This document shows positions 21,444 through 34,077 of a stretch of 64,000 bases of DNA, in pieces. Position 1 is the first letter of the stretch. Each line of letters begins with the position of its first letter. A program made the translations under genes and the position numbers. Origin of the DNA: Eucommia ulmoides (taxonomy: Eukaryota; Streptophyta; Magnoliopsida; Garryales; Eucommiaceae); NCBI GenBank assembly GCA_016647705.1, contig CM028334.1, positions 7,721,546 through 7,785,545 of the forward strand, read 5' to 3'. A model generated the notes under the pieces. That model saw only the letters and a program-made list of their open reading frames with translations. It searched no databases and had not been told where the DNA came from.

Positions 21444-21661
21444 TTAAGTTATAGGTTCTGTAGACTTTCCAATTGTCATATCAGTAGAGGACCATGAGAT
21501 AGGAAGACGTGTCAGTTGTCTAGTCAGTAGGGGACTTTGAGATAGGATGTCGGTGGGTGATTTTGGCATTTATGTAGTAGTTATTTAACGTATATTAATT
21601 ACCGTCATCTTTTTGTTGGTCTAGTCGGTTGTTGAGTTGAATTCTATTACAAATAATAGGT

Positions 21662-22855
21662 ATGAAGCGTGGAGACGAAAGTAGTGTGAGACCCCAGGGG
21701 CAGGCAGAATCTGCGAGGCAATTAGAACCTCGGGAATAGGGTGATAGGTTGCAAGGGAGCTTAGATGCAGTTGAAAGAATTTTGCAGGCTACTGCCTAGT
21801 TTACGGAGCAGCAAGCGAGGATTATGGAAAGTCAACAGGTTCAAAGTGATACTGCTATATCTCAAGCAGTATGCTTGAAGAGATTCAAAGAGTTGGACCC
21901 TCCGGTTTTCACTGGAACGGTAGGTCCAGCTGATGCGAAAAATTGGATTAGAGGTGTGGGTCACGTCTTTGAGGCGCTGGGGATTGTCGATGATAGTCGA
22001 GTTTCCCTTACCACTTTTTAGCTGAGGGAGGAGGTCGAGCATTGGTGGGAAGAAATGAAAAAAGGTTGATTTCTAGTTCTGGCGAAGAGATCACGTGTGA
22101 TTGTTTCGTTGCCGCGTTCAATGAGAAATATTTTCCCGAATCTTATTGATTCCAGATGGAAGAGCAATTTATAGTTTTGAAGCAGAAAGAGATGACAGTT
22201 CAGCAGTATAAAGTTAGATTTGATGGTTTATCCCGTTTTTTCCCAGATCTAGTAAAAACGGAAGAGATGAAATGACAACGTTTTCAAAAAGGGCTCAATT
22301 TAGAAATACGTTCCAGTTTGACTAGCACACAGATTAAGAATTATGCAGAGCTGGTGAATATGGCGAAATTAGTAGAGAGAGATGTTCAAGAAGCTATCGA
22401 GAGTCGAGAGCAGTCCAAGAAGAGCTGATTCGAGTCACCCAGTAGATTTTCGGGTGGCACTTCACGAGGGGCAGTATCTCGACCGCTAGTTGCTCGGGCC
22501 TTATCGTTTGGTCAATCCGTTAGGAGCCATGGTCCCCGGAAATCATACCCGGTCGACAACAGAGTGCATCAAAATTTAGTGTTGGTCCGCAAAGGCAGGG
22601 GAAGAATCAACCACCTAGTCGAGCTGGGATTGTTAAATGCTATCAGTGTGGGGGCACCGGGTCACTTCGCTAGAGACTGTCCTATGGGTGTACCAATATG
22701 TTATCATTGTCATGAGTCGGGTCATATATCTACAAACTGTCTGAAAGTTTCTTCTGCATATGTATCTTTTGCGAGAAGTATGGGTAGTGCGGGTCCTAGC
22801 ACTGCCCAGGGGCGTGGTAGAGGATCGGCTGGTAGACCTCCGACGCGAGGCTGTG
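21662..22855 (+). pseudogene. Chromovirus gag (decayed)
   Basis: From ATG 21662 the frame reads MKRGDESSVRPQGQAE. The retrotransposon gag domain includes FKELDPPVFTGTVGPADAKN, VGHVFEALGIVDDSRVSLTTF, EEVEHWWEEMKK, FNEKYFPESY and QMEEQFIVLKQKEMTVQQY. Two zinc knuckles follow: the first is split by a one-base frameshift (CYQC in one frame, GHFARDC in another), the second is CYHCHESGHISTNC. Several in-frame stops occur, including a TAG at 22019-22021 where the family has Gln. The reading continues after the inserted solo LTR into protease. Confidence 0.85.
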
Positions 22856-25183
22856 TGTAAAACCTAAGTTGTGGAACGTACGTCATAAATAACCGTATTA
22901 TAGAATGTTAGAGAATTTTAGGGTAAAAATGTTATTGATAAAAACCCAAATTAAAAGTTGGGGGTCCAATTGGGAATTTAGAAATGCAAAAATTTAAACC
23001 TGAGATTTAAAGTGGCAATTAGAAATCAAAAGAAAAAAAATTTAAACTTGAGATTTAGAGATTGACGTTCCTTCAGCAGTGTGGTTGTGTGGGCAGCGTA
23101 AACAATTCCAGAGAGAGATTGGTGCGGCCGGTGGCGTGGTTCGTCAACGGAGTGGCCGTGTGCGTGTTAGCGTTGCCGGTGAGCGGAGTTGCGGATCGCC
23201 GTTCGACCATCGACGATTGTCGGTCAGGTGAGTATTTACATGTATTTCTCCAATTAATTGATGGATGTATGCATGCATGAGTGTAACGAGTTGGGTCGGT
23301 AAGTTTCCGGCAGTGTGGGGGTGTGCTCGGTTTCCGTCTTCTGGCACCATGTGGGTTTGGGTTTGGGTGTTCTGATTTTCTGGCTACGGTGTGCGAGGGT
23401 ATGTGTGTGTGAAATGTATATTGCAAAAAGAAAAAACAAAGAGAGAAAAGCCGAAACGGAGAGGGAGAGAGAGAGAGGACGATCACGGCGGTGGTGGTGG
23501 TGTGAGTGGTTGCGGCTACGGTGTGCCGCTGTGCGTGTGGGTCTCCGACGGCAGGGGTCGTTGGTCCCATGGCGTGCCATCGACAGTGGCATATAAACGT
23601 AGCCGCATGCATGGGGGTGGGTGGGTGTGTCGTAGGGTGCGACGATGGGTGAACAGTGGTTGTGGGTGTGCGGTGGAGCTGGCGAGACGGCCGGAGGTGA
23701 TGTCGGAAGGTTTTATGGGTGGTGCAGAGGTTGACAGGCGAGTCGGCAAGGAGGGGGAGCCACCGACGGTCAACAACGGTAGAGAGAGGGAGAAATCGCC
23801 GTCAGGGCTTGGAAGAACCGAAAGCAGGAAAAAAATAAAAAATAAATAAAAATTGCACAATTGACCCCAGAAAAAGGGAGAAATTCCATTTCAAATGAAA
23901 ACCCTTTTCGCGGCCCGTGAATAACTCGGAAAGGATCTCGTTTGCCGTTAAATTTATTCTAGTTTTGTTAAAATTCAATCCTAGCCTAAAATCTTTGTAA
24001 CCGGAGTAATAAATTGAGATCGTTCATATTACAGAATTTCTTATGTAATAAATAATGGAACAAAATTATTAAGAATAATAGCAAACGTCATAGATAAAAT
24101 ATGGGGAAATGAAAAATGCAGAACTTAGGGCCTACCCTACATGACTGGGTGATTTTACATGAAATATTAACTTAGACCCTATCATTTCTAGGTTCGCAGA
24201 TGCTAACACCTTGGTAAGCTTTGGACAGTGAGGTTTTTTGTAGTGCCAGAAATGAGGTGAGTGTACTGTCTTCTCACCGAATTATTTGTATATATATATA
24301 TATATCTGATGAAAATTGGTTGTATTTAAATTAGAAGCTTTTAGAAAAAAATTACGTGGTGATTAGACGATGTTATTGGGTGATATTGATCCGCTTCGGC
24401 GGAGTGATGTTGATCCGCTCCGGCGGAGTGATGTTATCCGCTTCGGCGGAGTGATGTTTATCTATTTCGGCAGAGTGATGTTAGACGTTTGTACTGCGCA
24501 GTGATTATCCACGTCGGCGGAGTGATGGGTGTTCGTAGGAAGGCATATCCTACGGATGGTACGGTACCATTGCAAACTCCCGGTCGTGAGGTTAAAACGA
24601 TCACCATGGCTAGCCAGTGTGCGTTGTGGTTTGGGGTGTGATGTTTTGTTTATATTGGGTAATTTATTATTATTTCAGGCGATTATTATGATATTTATAC
24701 TGCATGGTTATAAAAATGGACCTTATGTATATATTACTTTATTTTTACTGCATATATGGTGCTTATGCTGATTCTATGTTTAAATGTTGTGTTATCTAGA
24801 AGGTACTATTATTAAATAAGAATGCTTTTATTGAGAAGGCAGTACACTCGCAGGTGAAATGGCTAGGAGTCGGTCCCCTACTGGCACGGGGTAGAGTCCG
24901 TTGATGGTACAACAAGGAATTAAAATTTTCGGGGAGTGCCACCTGAGGCGAACCTAGGAAGGGTTCATCGTTTTTTTTTTTTTTTTTTTCTTTTGCTGTT
25001 ATAGAAAGGATTGCAGGGACGGGTGTGTCTCTGGCTTGGAAAGATGTTTATGACTTGTATTTTGATTATTTGTATAATTATGAATGCATATCGTCGCTTT
25101 CTAGTTGGTTTGTCGCCTGAGTAATGTCGTGTCGACGTCGCGTCGGCCCCACAAGTTACGGGTGTCCGGGGTGGGGTATGACA
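22856..25183 (+). mobile_element. Gypsy solo LTR inside gag-pol of the chromovirus
   Basis: TGTAAAACC to TATGACA with perfect TSD ctgtg (22851-22855 and 25184-25188). Removing it rejoins gag and protease. It has the same plan as the host LTR: ACGTCAT block near the start, 'aggttcgcagatgc', hairpin array at 24391-24530, the conserved block, 'taggagtcggt', and a G-rich end. Its sequence is diverged, so it comes from a related family. The GC-rich segment at 23080-23820 yields overlapping ORFs on both strands with low-complexity products; I do not regard them as genes. Confidence 0.85.
24391..24530 (+). repeat. Hairpin array, CCGC-TTCG-GCGG type
   Basis: Units at 24391, 24415 and 24438 are CCGC-TTCG-GCGG, CCGC-TCCG-GCGG and CCGC-TTCG-GCGG; weaker units follow at about 24462 and 24513. 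The period is 23-25 bp. The stem differs from the host LTR (CCGC/GCGG against CTGC/GCAG) while both arms stay complementary and the loop stays TNCG. Confidence 0.82.
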
Positions 25184-26963
25184 CTGTGTTTTTGCTACTA
25201 CTCGATAGGATGCCCAAGCTACTCCCGATGTGGTCACATGTATCATGTCTTTATATGTTAGAGATGCTCGTGTACTTATTGATCCCGGTTCTACGCATTC
25301 ATTTGTTTCGGCAATCTTTATGATGCATGTAAGCAAGTTTCCCATTTCTTTATCATATCGTATTGTTATTTCTACTCCGGTAGGGGAGTCGGTATGGATA
25401 GATAATGTGTACAAAGATTGTTCGCTTCGGGTGAGTGATAGAGAGCTATTGACAGATTTATTACCCCTGAGTATTTATGAGTTCAATGTGATACTAGGTA
25501 TGGATTTGTTATCTGAATATCATGCCACTGTGGATAGTTTTGAATCCTAAGCGAACTAGAGTTTGTATTTTTGGGAGACAGAATTATCACTCCTGTCAGT
25601 CTGATTTCAACCCTAGAAGCCAGGAAATTATTGAAGAAAGGATGTCAGGGATACCTTGCGCACGTGATCGACACTAGGAAGAGAGAAGTTTCGGTGGCTG
25701 ATATTCCAGTGGTCAGAGATTTTTCTGACGTGTTTCCAGACGAATTGCCAGGGTTGCCGATAGATATGGAGATGGAATTCACGATCGAGTTACTTCCAGG
25801 TATTATTCCTATATCGATTCCACCCTATCGTATGGCGCCTACCGAATTAAAAGAATTAAAGTTACAGTTGCAAGATTTAGTAGACCGTGGGTTTATCAGA
25901 CCTACTGTTTTCCCATGGAGAGCCCCAGTGTTGTTCGTGAAGAAGAATGATGGCACGTTGAGAATGTGTATCGACTATCGACAGTTGAATAGGGTAACGG
26001 TTCAAAACAAATATTTATTACCTAGGATTGATGACTTGTTTGACTAGCTTCAGAAAGCTAAAATGTTTTCCAAGATAGATCTTCGATCAGGGTACCACCA
26101 ATTGAAAGTCAGAGACAGTGATGTGGCGAAAACGGCGTTTCGTATGAGATATGAACATTATGAATTTCTGTTTATGCCCTTCGGATTGACGAATGCCCTT
26201 GCTGCCTTTATGGATTTGATGAATCGGATCTTCCAACCTTACCTGGATCAGTTTATTATCGTGTTTATCGATGATATATTGATATATTCCCAAAGTAGAG
26301 AAGAGTATGCAAAGCACCTGCAGATTGTGTTGCAGACGTTGAGAGAGAAACAGTTATATGCAAAAATGAGAAAATGTGAATTTTGGTTAGATTATGTTGT
26401 ATTTTTGGAGCATGTTATTTTAGGAGACGGTATTCAGGTGGACCCAAAGAAAGTTGAAGCTGTTGTTCCATGGGAAAGACCGAAAAATGTGACTGAAGTT
26501 CGAATTTTTTTAGGATTGGCGGGTTACTATCGACGGTTTGTGCAGGGATTTTTCGTAATAGTTGCCCTGTTGACTTGTTTGACCCGCAAGGAATCCGAAT
26601 TTGAATGAACCGACAAGTGCGAACAAAGTTTTCAGGAGTTGAAAGGAAGATTGATATCGGCGCCAATACTAGCTCTCCTGTCAGAAGGAGGTGGTTTTGT
26701 GATTTATAGTGACGCGTCATACCAGGGGATGTGATGCATTTTGATTTAGCATGGTAGCGTAATCGCATATGCATCTCGGCAATTGAAGAATCATGAGCGT
26801 AATTACCCAACGTATGATTTGGAATTGGCAGCAATTGTGTTTGCCCTGAAGATTTGGAGGCACTATTTGTATGGCGAAACGTGTGAAATATACACCGATC
26901 ATCAGAGTCTAAAATACTTGTTTACTCAGAAGGAGCTAAATTTGAGGCAAAGGCGTTGGATAG
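25184..26963 (+). pseudogene. Chromovirus protease, reverse transcriptase and RNase H (decayed)
   Basis: Protease: RDARVLIDPGSTHSFVS (about 25248-25310) to VILGMDLLSEYHATVD, followed by a frame break at about 25548. [79 protein letters not shown] and the catalytic FIDDILIYS (about 26265-26290). RNase H: VIYSDASY, then [20 protein letters not shown] and [13 protein letters not shown]. In-frame stops are at 26045 (family Gln), 26606 (family Trp) and 26747 (family Gln), among others. It is broken at 26963 by a nested element and resumes at 32285. Confidence 0.9.
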
Positions 26964-28681
26964 TGATAGGTGTGATCCACCTACGTATTTCCAAACCGAA
27001 TTAAGTTAGTTTTCGTGTGTTTATATAGTATTTTATTATGTTTTAATTAGTTTTCATACTTTTTGTATAAATCACGTGTGTGGGGCAAAAAAATAGAAAA
27101 CTGGAGCTAAAACGATGAGATCGAACCAAAGCGGACGAAGTTACAGTGGATAAACAAGCTCGGAAGCTAAAATATGAAACAGGTCCACCGCCTAGGCGTC
27201 CAAACCTTTGCCTAGGCAGTGAAGATGCTGAGAAAAGAACAAAGGTTATTGATGGACCACCACCTGGGTGGAAAATTCCTTTGCCTAGGCAAAAATCCAG
27301 CAGAGGAAACAAAAATAGGCTACTGACAGCCTACCGCTTAGGCAGAAATTCCTCCGCGTAGGAGGAAATCTAACAGAAACAATTCCCAGTACACCGCCTA
27401 CTTCTTCATCAATGTGAACAGCCAAATCGACCTACCTCCACCTAGGCGGAAATTCTTTCGCCTAGGCGAAAACCCTCTGTACAGCCTTGATATTTATTTA
27501 GATATTTTGAGATCGTTTGCCTATAAATACCCCTCTCCTCCCCCTTCTCCAGTTTCTATTGGTATTTTGAGCCCCTTAGAATATATCTAAGGGTATATTT
27601 AGGAGTTTTAGAGGTGGAGCTCATATCCCAAAGTGGAGAAGACGGCGAATCGATCGTTGAGCGTTCTTAGCAGTTTATCTTCGGACGAGGCTAAGTTCTT
27701 CGATTGTTTTTCCTTATTTATTTATCTTAGGATCATGTGATCATGTTTATCTCTATTTCATTGTTTATACGGTTATGACCACGAGTTAAATATGGATTGT
27801 AGTAGGAATTAACGATATATTTATAAATATGCTTGTTTGGATGATTTCGGTGTTGCGTTTATATTTTGTTTTTCGTAGTTTGATTGTGTTTATCGTATTG
27901 TTTGTTTATCATGCTTAGCTAGATAAATGGAGAATACGGGGTTTGACAAATCTCAGATTCGGATTAAGGTAAACAAACGCCACGATTCAATAACTCGGTA
28001 GGAAATTGGATTGTGGACAATCGATGACGTTGGGGCAAGACTCACGCGACCTAGAGTCTTTAAGATGTTGAGGGAGACTTTTTCATTAACATGAAGTCAC
28101 GTTATATCTCTCGTCTTATACTCAGGAAAAGTGGCGGAGGAGTTTTAGAACAGAGATTGTCGATAGGGTAAATAGAACGCACGATCCAATAATCCCGTAG
28201 GGAGTTGGATTGTGTGCAATCAATGACGTTGGGGCGAGACTCACCTGACCTAGAGTTGTTAAGACGTTGAGGAAGATTTCTTAGTTGACACGAAGTTACG
28301 TTATATCCCCTGTCTTACACTCGAAAGAGGTGGCGGAGGAGTTTTAGATACCGATATTGGCAAATAGGTCGAACACTGTAAAAGTAAGTCAATTGAAATT
28401 AAACACGTATTTATAAACACGTTAATCCCTTTACCCTAAAACATGTTAGTATATTAGTATAGATGATTTAGGTTATATTATTATTAGTTTAATTAATTAA
28501 ATACAATTATTTTTCGCCTAGAAAAAGTTAGGTCATGACAAACGCGATATTCGATAGTAACGACACCAATTCCTGTGGATATGATAACCCGATCTTAACG
28601 ATTACACTATACTAAAACTTTGACCTCGTACACTTGTGAGTAGTCATATACGCGAAGGATAGTAGAATCCTTCGGTGTACA
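26964..28681 (+). repeat. 5' LTR of the non-autonomous element
   Basis: TGATAGGTG to GTGTACA. It contains CCTAGGC palindromes between 27190 and 27470, a TATA box (CTATAAATAC, about 27521-27530), and a tandem duplication of about 190 bp (27972-28163 and 28164-28360) marked by 'ggattgtg', 'gacgttggggc' and 'ggcggaggagttttaga' in each unit. Confidence 0.85.
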
Positions 28682-30586
28682 AGTATTTGGCGTCGTTGCC
28701 GGAGATTGGTCGTTAGGCCAATTCAGTTCTTGGCGATCGTAACCAAGTTTTTGATAACGATTGTTGGGCATTGATTTGTTGTTATTGTCGATATTGTGTC
28801 TAAATGACTTAATTTTACTTTAGACACTTATTTTGTATATAATTTTTGTTTGTAGTTTTGTTTTTGTTTCTTATGCAGGGTACTTGATGCATCTCTTTCG
28901 ACATGATTCCAATCAGTTTTATGTTGCTTGGCCAAGCACATAAGCCAATGAGGCATTTCGTTGAAAGATTGAACCATTCAAAGTAAAACCTCGCCAATCT
29001 TGAGGGCATTCTGAAAATGTCGGGCCAAGGACATTAAACCACGCGCTTCTTAGGAGGCAACCCAAGGTTAAATAAGTTAAATCCGTTACATCCAACTTGA
29101 TTTGGAGGCGAGATCCTCTCGCCTCCCAGGTAAGTGTTCTAAACACCCTTCGTCAGCATGCTTTAAATTTCATATGTTAAAGAATGATGATTGGGATCGC
29201 TGAGGACACTGTCCATTTTGAGTTCGGAAATGATGTGTAGTATAGTATGTTAGTTTATGTGTTATCGTTTTCTCGTATTGCATGTGTGTTTAGGTTAGAA
29301 TGTGTTTATATTTTTGTGTTGTTGTTTTCATATTGAGTTTTGTGTTCATCTGGGCCGTTACCCGATGATGAAAATTACCTCTGGTGGTTTTCGAAGTCAA
29401 GGGTAATACCCATGCATGTGTGCTTGACTATGCTTTTTAGTAAACATTATTATAGATCCTAATTTGCACGAGCACATAGACTCAATGTATAGTTATTCAA
29501 TTGATTTGAGGATGATTATCGATTAGCCAAATTCATGACACATTTAAGGATTCTAGAACTTAATTGAGGGGAAGCTTGAGGTAAAATCCTAGGTGAGGTA
29601 GTTTAGGAGACATGATTTAGGCATTATTTTTTGTCGCTTGAGCCTTTGAAGCCTACCCTGTTATATGTTTATCCCACGTTACCCTATCGAAACCTAAATG
29701 TTAATTCAATTCTGAACACATAAACTAATACCATGGCCAGTAGATCTTTTTCCAAACCTAAATCGTTGAATTTAAAGGCGCATTTGAGTGAATCAAGTTA
29801 GCAATTGTAAATGCTACTTGATGTGAGCTGTTGGGTTTAGGGCGAACTTCTAATTAGTTCGGTATTTGAGTACTCACTTGTTATTTTTCATTTATATTTC
29901 ACACACCTCTTCAATTGTAACAATCAAATAAGTTTGGGGGGGTGTTTGTTGAAAAAAAAAAAGCATATGTAAATATAAGTTTAATTCCGTTTGTTTTTGA
30001 CAAGTGAGTACATGGTTCTTAAATGCATGTTTGAGATTGTTTCCAATCTTTCTATAGGGGTTCGAGAGTGAATGTGCCAAGCATTGAGCCTTGGGTAATG
30101 TTATGTTAATAACGTTAACCCGTTTTCTATTCCGAAATACCCTTGGCCAAATATTCCTAAACCGAACCAAGTCCTTTTGATATTTATGAACTACTTAACC
30201 TACATTAGTGGAGAGTGGACCGCAATTAGGCTTATGGAAATCCTAGTCCTACATGGTCTAAGTCATGAATTTTGTTGGGGGATAATTCAATCCGATCGTT
30301 GTATAATTATATTATTGAGTCTCGCACTAACACGTTTACAGGATCTAGAATAGCGTTAACCATTATTGCATGTCGAAAATCTAGAACATTAAATGATGTG
30401 TGTTACTGCCTGAACTCGATATGACTGGCGGTTATTGAGGGAAAAAAAATAAATAGGCCGTTAGAAGAATTTAAAACTCGCATGTATTTATATTTAGATT
30501 GTTTTTTATTTAATTCGTTTGTATATTTTCATTTTCATGTGTGTGTTTGGCTCGAGAATTAACCAAATTCCAAGTTTGGGGGTATT
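28682..30586 (+). other. Internal region of the non-autonomous element
   Basis: PBS at 28686-28702, then non-coding sequence with a 'taggaggcaacccaagg' block near 29050 and the polypurine tract at the right end. Short minus-strand ORFs (28815-29146, 29892-30170) match nothing I recognise. Confidence 0.65.
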
Positions 30587-32284
30587 TGATAGGTGTGATC
30601 CACTTCCGTATTTTCAAATCGAATTAAGTTAGTTTCGTGCGTTTATATAGTATTTTATTACGTTTTAATTAATTTTCATACTTTTTGTATAAATCAGGTG
30701 TGTGGGGGCAAAAAGATAGGAAATTGGAGCTAAAACTATGAGATCGAACCAAAGCGGATAAAGTTACGGTGGATAAACAAGCTTGGAGGCTAAAATATGA
30801 AACAGGCCCACCGCCTACGCGTCCAGACCTCTGCCTAGGCAGTGAAGATGCTGAAAAAAGAATAAAGATTACTGATGGACAACCGCCTAGGCGGAAAATT
30901 CCTTCGCTTAGGCAAAAATCCAGTAGATGAAACAAAGATAAGCTACTGACAGCCCATCTCTTAGGCGAAAATCCAGCAAAAACAATTTCCAGTCCATCGC
31001 CTACTTCTTCGCCTAGGCGAACAGCCAAACCGACCTAATTCCGCCTAGGTGGAAATTCCTTCACCTAGGCGGAAACTCTCTGCACAACCTTGATATTTAT
31101 TTAGATATTTTGAGATCTTTTGCCTATAAATACCCCTCTCCTCCCCCTTCTCCGGTCTCTCTTGGTATTTTAAGCCCCTTAGAATATATCTAAGGTTATA
31201 TTAAGGAGTTTTAGAGTTGGAGCTCACATCCCAAAGTGGAGAAAATGGCGAATCGATCGTTGAGCGTTCTTAGCGGTTTATCTTCGGACAAGACTAAGTT
31301 CTTCGATTGTTTTTTCTTATTTATTTATCTTAGGATCATGTGATCATGTTTAGCTCAATTTCAATGTTTATACGGTTATAACCACGAGTTAAATATGGAT
31401 TGTAGTAGAGATTAACGATATATTTATAAATATGTTTGTTTGGATGATTTCGGTGTTGCATTTATGTTTGTTTTTCGTAGTTTGATTGTGTTTATCGTAT
31501 TATTTGTTTATCATGATTAGATAGATAAATGAAAAATTATGAGGTTTGAAAAATCCCGAATTCGGATTAAGGTAAACAAATGCCACGATTCAATAACCCG
31601 GGAGAAAATTGGATTGTGGATAATCAATGACGTTGGGGTAAGACTCACACGACCTAGAGTCATTAAGACGTTGAGGGGGACTTTTTCATTGACACGGAGT
31701 CACGTTATATCCCCTGTATTACACTTGGGAGAGGTGGCGGAGGAGTTTTAGAACAGAGATTGTCGATAGGGTAAATACAACGCACGATCCAATAACCCCG
31801 TCGGGAGTTGGATTGTGTGCAATCAATGACGTTGGGATGAGACTCACGTAACTTAGAGTCGTTAAGACGTTGAGGGAGATTTCTTCGTTGACACGAAATT
31901 ACGTTATATCCCCCGTCTTACAATCGGGAGAGGTGGCGGAGGAGTTTTAGATACCGATATTGGCAAATAGGTCGAACACCATAAACGTAAGTCAATTAAA
32001 ATCGAACACGTATTTATAAACACGTTAATCCCTTTACCCTAAAGCATTTTAGTATATTAGTATAGATAATTTAGGTTATATTAGTATTAGTTTAATTAAT
32101 TAAATACAATTATTTTTCGCCTAGATAAAATTAGGTCACGACAAATGCGGTATTCGATAGTAACGATACCAATTCCGGTGGATATGATAACTCTATCTTA
32201 ACGATCACACTATACTAAAACTTTGACCTCGTACACTTGCGAGTAGTCATATACACGAAGGATAGTAGAATCCTTTGGCGTACA
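30587..32284 (+). repeat. 3' LTR of the non-autonomous element
   Basis: TGATAGGTG to GCGTACA, same plan as the 5' LTR, including the TATA box (about 31131-31140), CCTAGGC words (30811-31075) and the 190-bp internal duplication (31575-31960). The two LTRs differ by many substitutions and small indels, so the insertion is not recent. Confidence 0.85.
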
Positions 32285-33702
32285 GATAGAGTTGATTAAA
32301 GATTACGATTGTACCATCCACTATTGTCCAGGGAGAGCTATTGTTGTAGCGGATGCGTTGAGTCGGAAGTTGGAAGGTTCAATCGCACACATTCAAGTAG
32401 TTTATACTAACTTGTATGTTGAGTTGAGATCATTGCCAGTTCAGTTAGCGGTGGGTCAGATGATAGCATTGCTGGCGACTTTGACCTTGAGGTTGACGTT
32501 GATTGATCGTATTGTTCAAGCTCAGAAGTTGGACGTTCAATTAGAGGGGATTCGGGATGAAGTGAAAAATGGTCACAGAACTGATTATCAGATTAGGGAT
32601 AGTGATGAGGCGTTGATGATTGAGAATAGGTTGTGTGTGCCTACTAATGTCAGTTTAAAGAAGAATATTTTGGAAGAAGCGCATAGCTCAGCGTACACGA
32701 TGCATCTAGGTAGTATCGAGATGTACCGAGATTTGCGTAAACATTATTGGTGGATCGAAATGAAACACGAAATCGTAGAATTTGTTGCCAGGTGTCTTAT
32801 TTGTCAAAAAGTTAAGATTGAGTACCAACGTCCAAGTGGGTTGTTGCAACCTCTACCTATTCCAGAGTGGAAGTGGGAGCATATTACGATGAATTTCGTT
32901 TCGAGATTATCCGGTACTCAAAAGAGGCATAATTCCATTTGGGTGATCATTGATAGGCTTACCAAGTTCGCTCATCTTCTGGCCGTAAAGATGATGTATT
33001 CTCTTGAAAAGTATGCCAAATTATATATCGATGAGATTGTTCAGTTGTATGGCACACTAGTTTCTATAGTAACGGATAGAGATCTGAAATTTACTTCGAG
33101 GTTTTAGCCGAGTCTCCAGACTGCTTTGGGTACCAAACTGAAATTTAGCACTACTTTTCATCCCCAGACGGACGGTCAATCAGAGCGTACGATTCAGACG
33201 TTGGAGGATATGCTTAGGGGATGTGTTCTGGAATTTCTTAGTAGTTGGGATGATCATTTGCTGTTGATGAAATTTGCCTACAACAATAGCTACCATTCGA
33301 CAATAGAGATGGCCCCGTATGAAGCGTTGTATGGTAGGAGATGCAGAACCCCCATCTGTTGGACTGAGATGGATGAACGAAAATTGTTGACGTCGGACAT
33401 AGCCCAGATGATAGCAGACAAAGTGAAAGTGATTCGGGAAAAATTAAAAATTGCTCAGAGTCGACAAAAGAGTTACGCAGACAAGCACCGGCGAGAATTG
33501 AAGTTCGAAGTGGGGGGATCATGTATTTTTACGTATCTCTCGATGGAAAGGCATAATGAGGTTCGGGAAGAAAGAAAAGTTGAGTCCAAGGTACATCGGA
33601 CCCTATGAAATTTTAGATTGGATTGGCACGACAGCGTATAGACTTGTATTACCGCCAAAGTTGTCTCGATTACACGACGTTTTCTATGTATCGATGCTCT
33701 GG
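32285..33702 (+). pseudogene. Chromovirus RNase H end and integrase (decayed)
   Basis: Continues after the insertion with ELIKDYDCTIHYCPGRAIVV then ADALSRK. The integrase zinc finger includes MHLGSIEMYRDLRKHYWW and CLICQKVK. The core keeps its three acidic residues: D in WVIIDRLTKFAH, D in VTDRDLKFTS, and E in DGQSERTIQTLEDMLR. Then FAYNNSYHSTIEMAPYEALY and GRRCRTPICW. A TAG at 33105-33107 replaces a conserved Trp, and frameshifts lie near 33520. LHDVFYVSMLWKY at about 33670-33707 leads into the C-terminal domain and is broken by the next insertion. Confidence 0.9.
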
Positions 33703-34011
33703 AAATATGTAAGATCCTGATTTAACACGTACGTCATTTTAAATTTCAATTGAGAGCATTTAGAAAATTTTGGAAAAAATTGAGTTAAAAACAAAAAAAT
33801 AAATAAATAATAAAATAAAATATATATAAAAATAAAATAAAAATAATTGGGGTCAAATTTCAAATTTAGAAACTTATTTTAAATTTGAGATGCAAAATTT
33901 GTAGAATAAAAATTTTGGGGATCAAAATGCAATTTAAGAAATCCTAAAATATGAATGGGATTAAATAATGACTTAATGAAAAATAGGTGGAGGAAAGTGA
34001 AATTTAACCAA

Positions 34012-34077
<66 letters not shown>

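Larger units (their letters stand above)
26964..32284 (+). mobile_element. Non-autonomous two-LTR gypsy-like element
   Basis: Two direct LTRs (26964-28681 and 30587-32284) enclose 1.9 kb without coding capacity. TSD gatag is perfect (26959-26963 and 32285-32289), and removing the element restores the chromovirus RNase H frame. The PBS-like TTTGGCGTCGTTGCCGG (28686-28702) is not the initiator-Met type; it resembles that of Athila/Tat lineage elements. The polypurine tract 'aagtttgggggtatt' (30572-30586) also fits that group. With no gag or pol it must have relied on a relative for movement. Confidence 0.85.

Noticed and set aside
23073-23860. Several overlapping ORFs of 68-179 codons on both strands
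   Set aside because: They lie in the GC-rich leader of a solo LTR, overlap in many frames and have low-complexity products.
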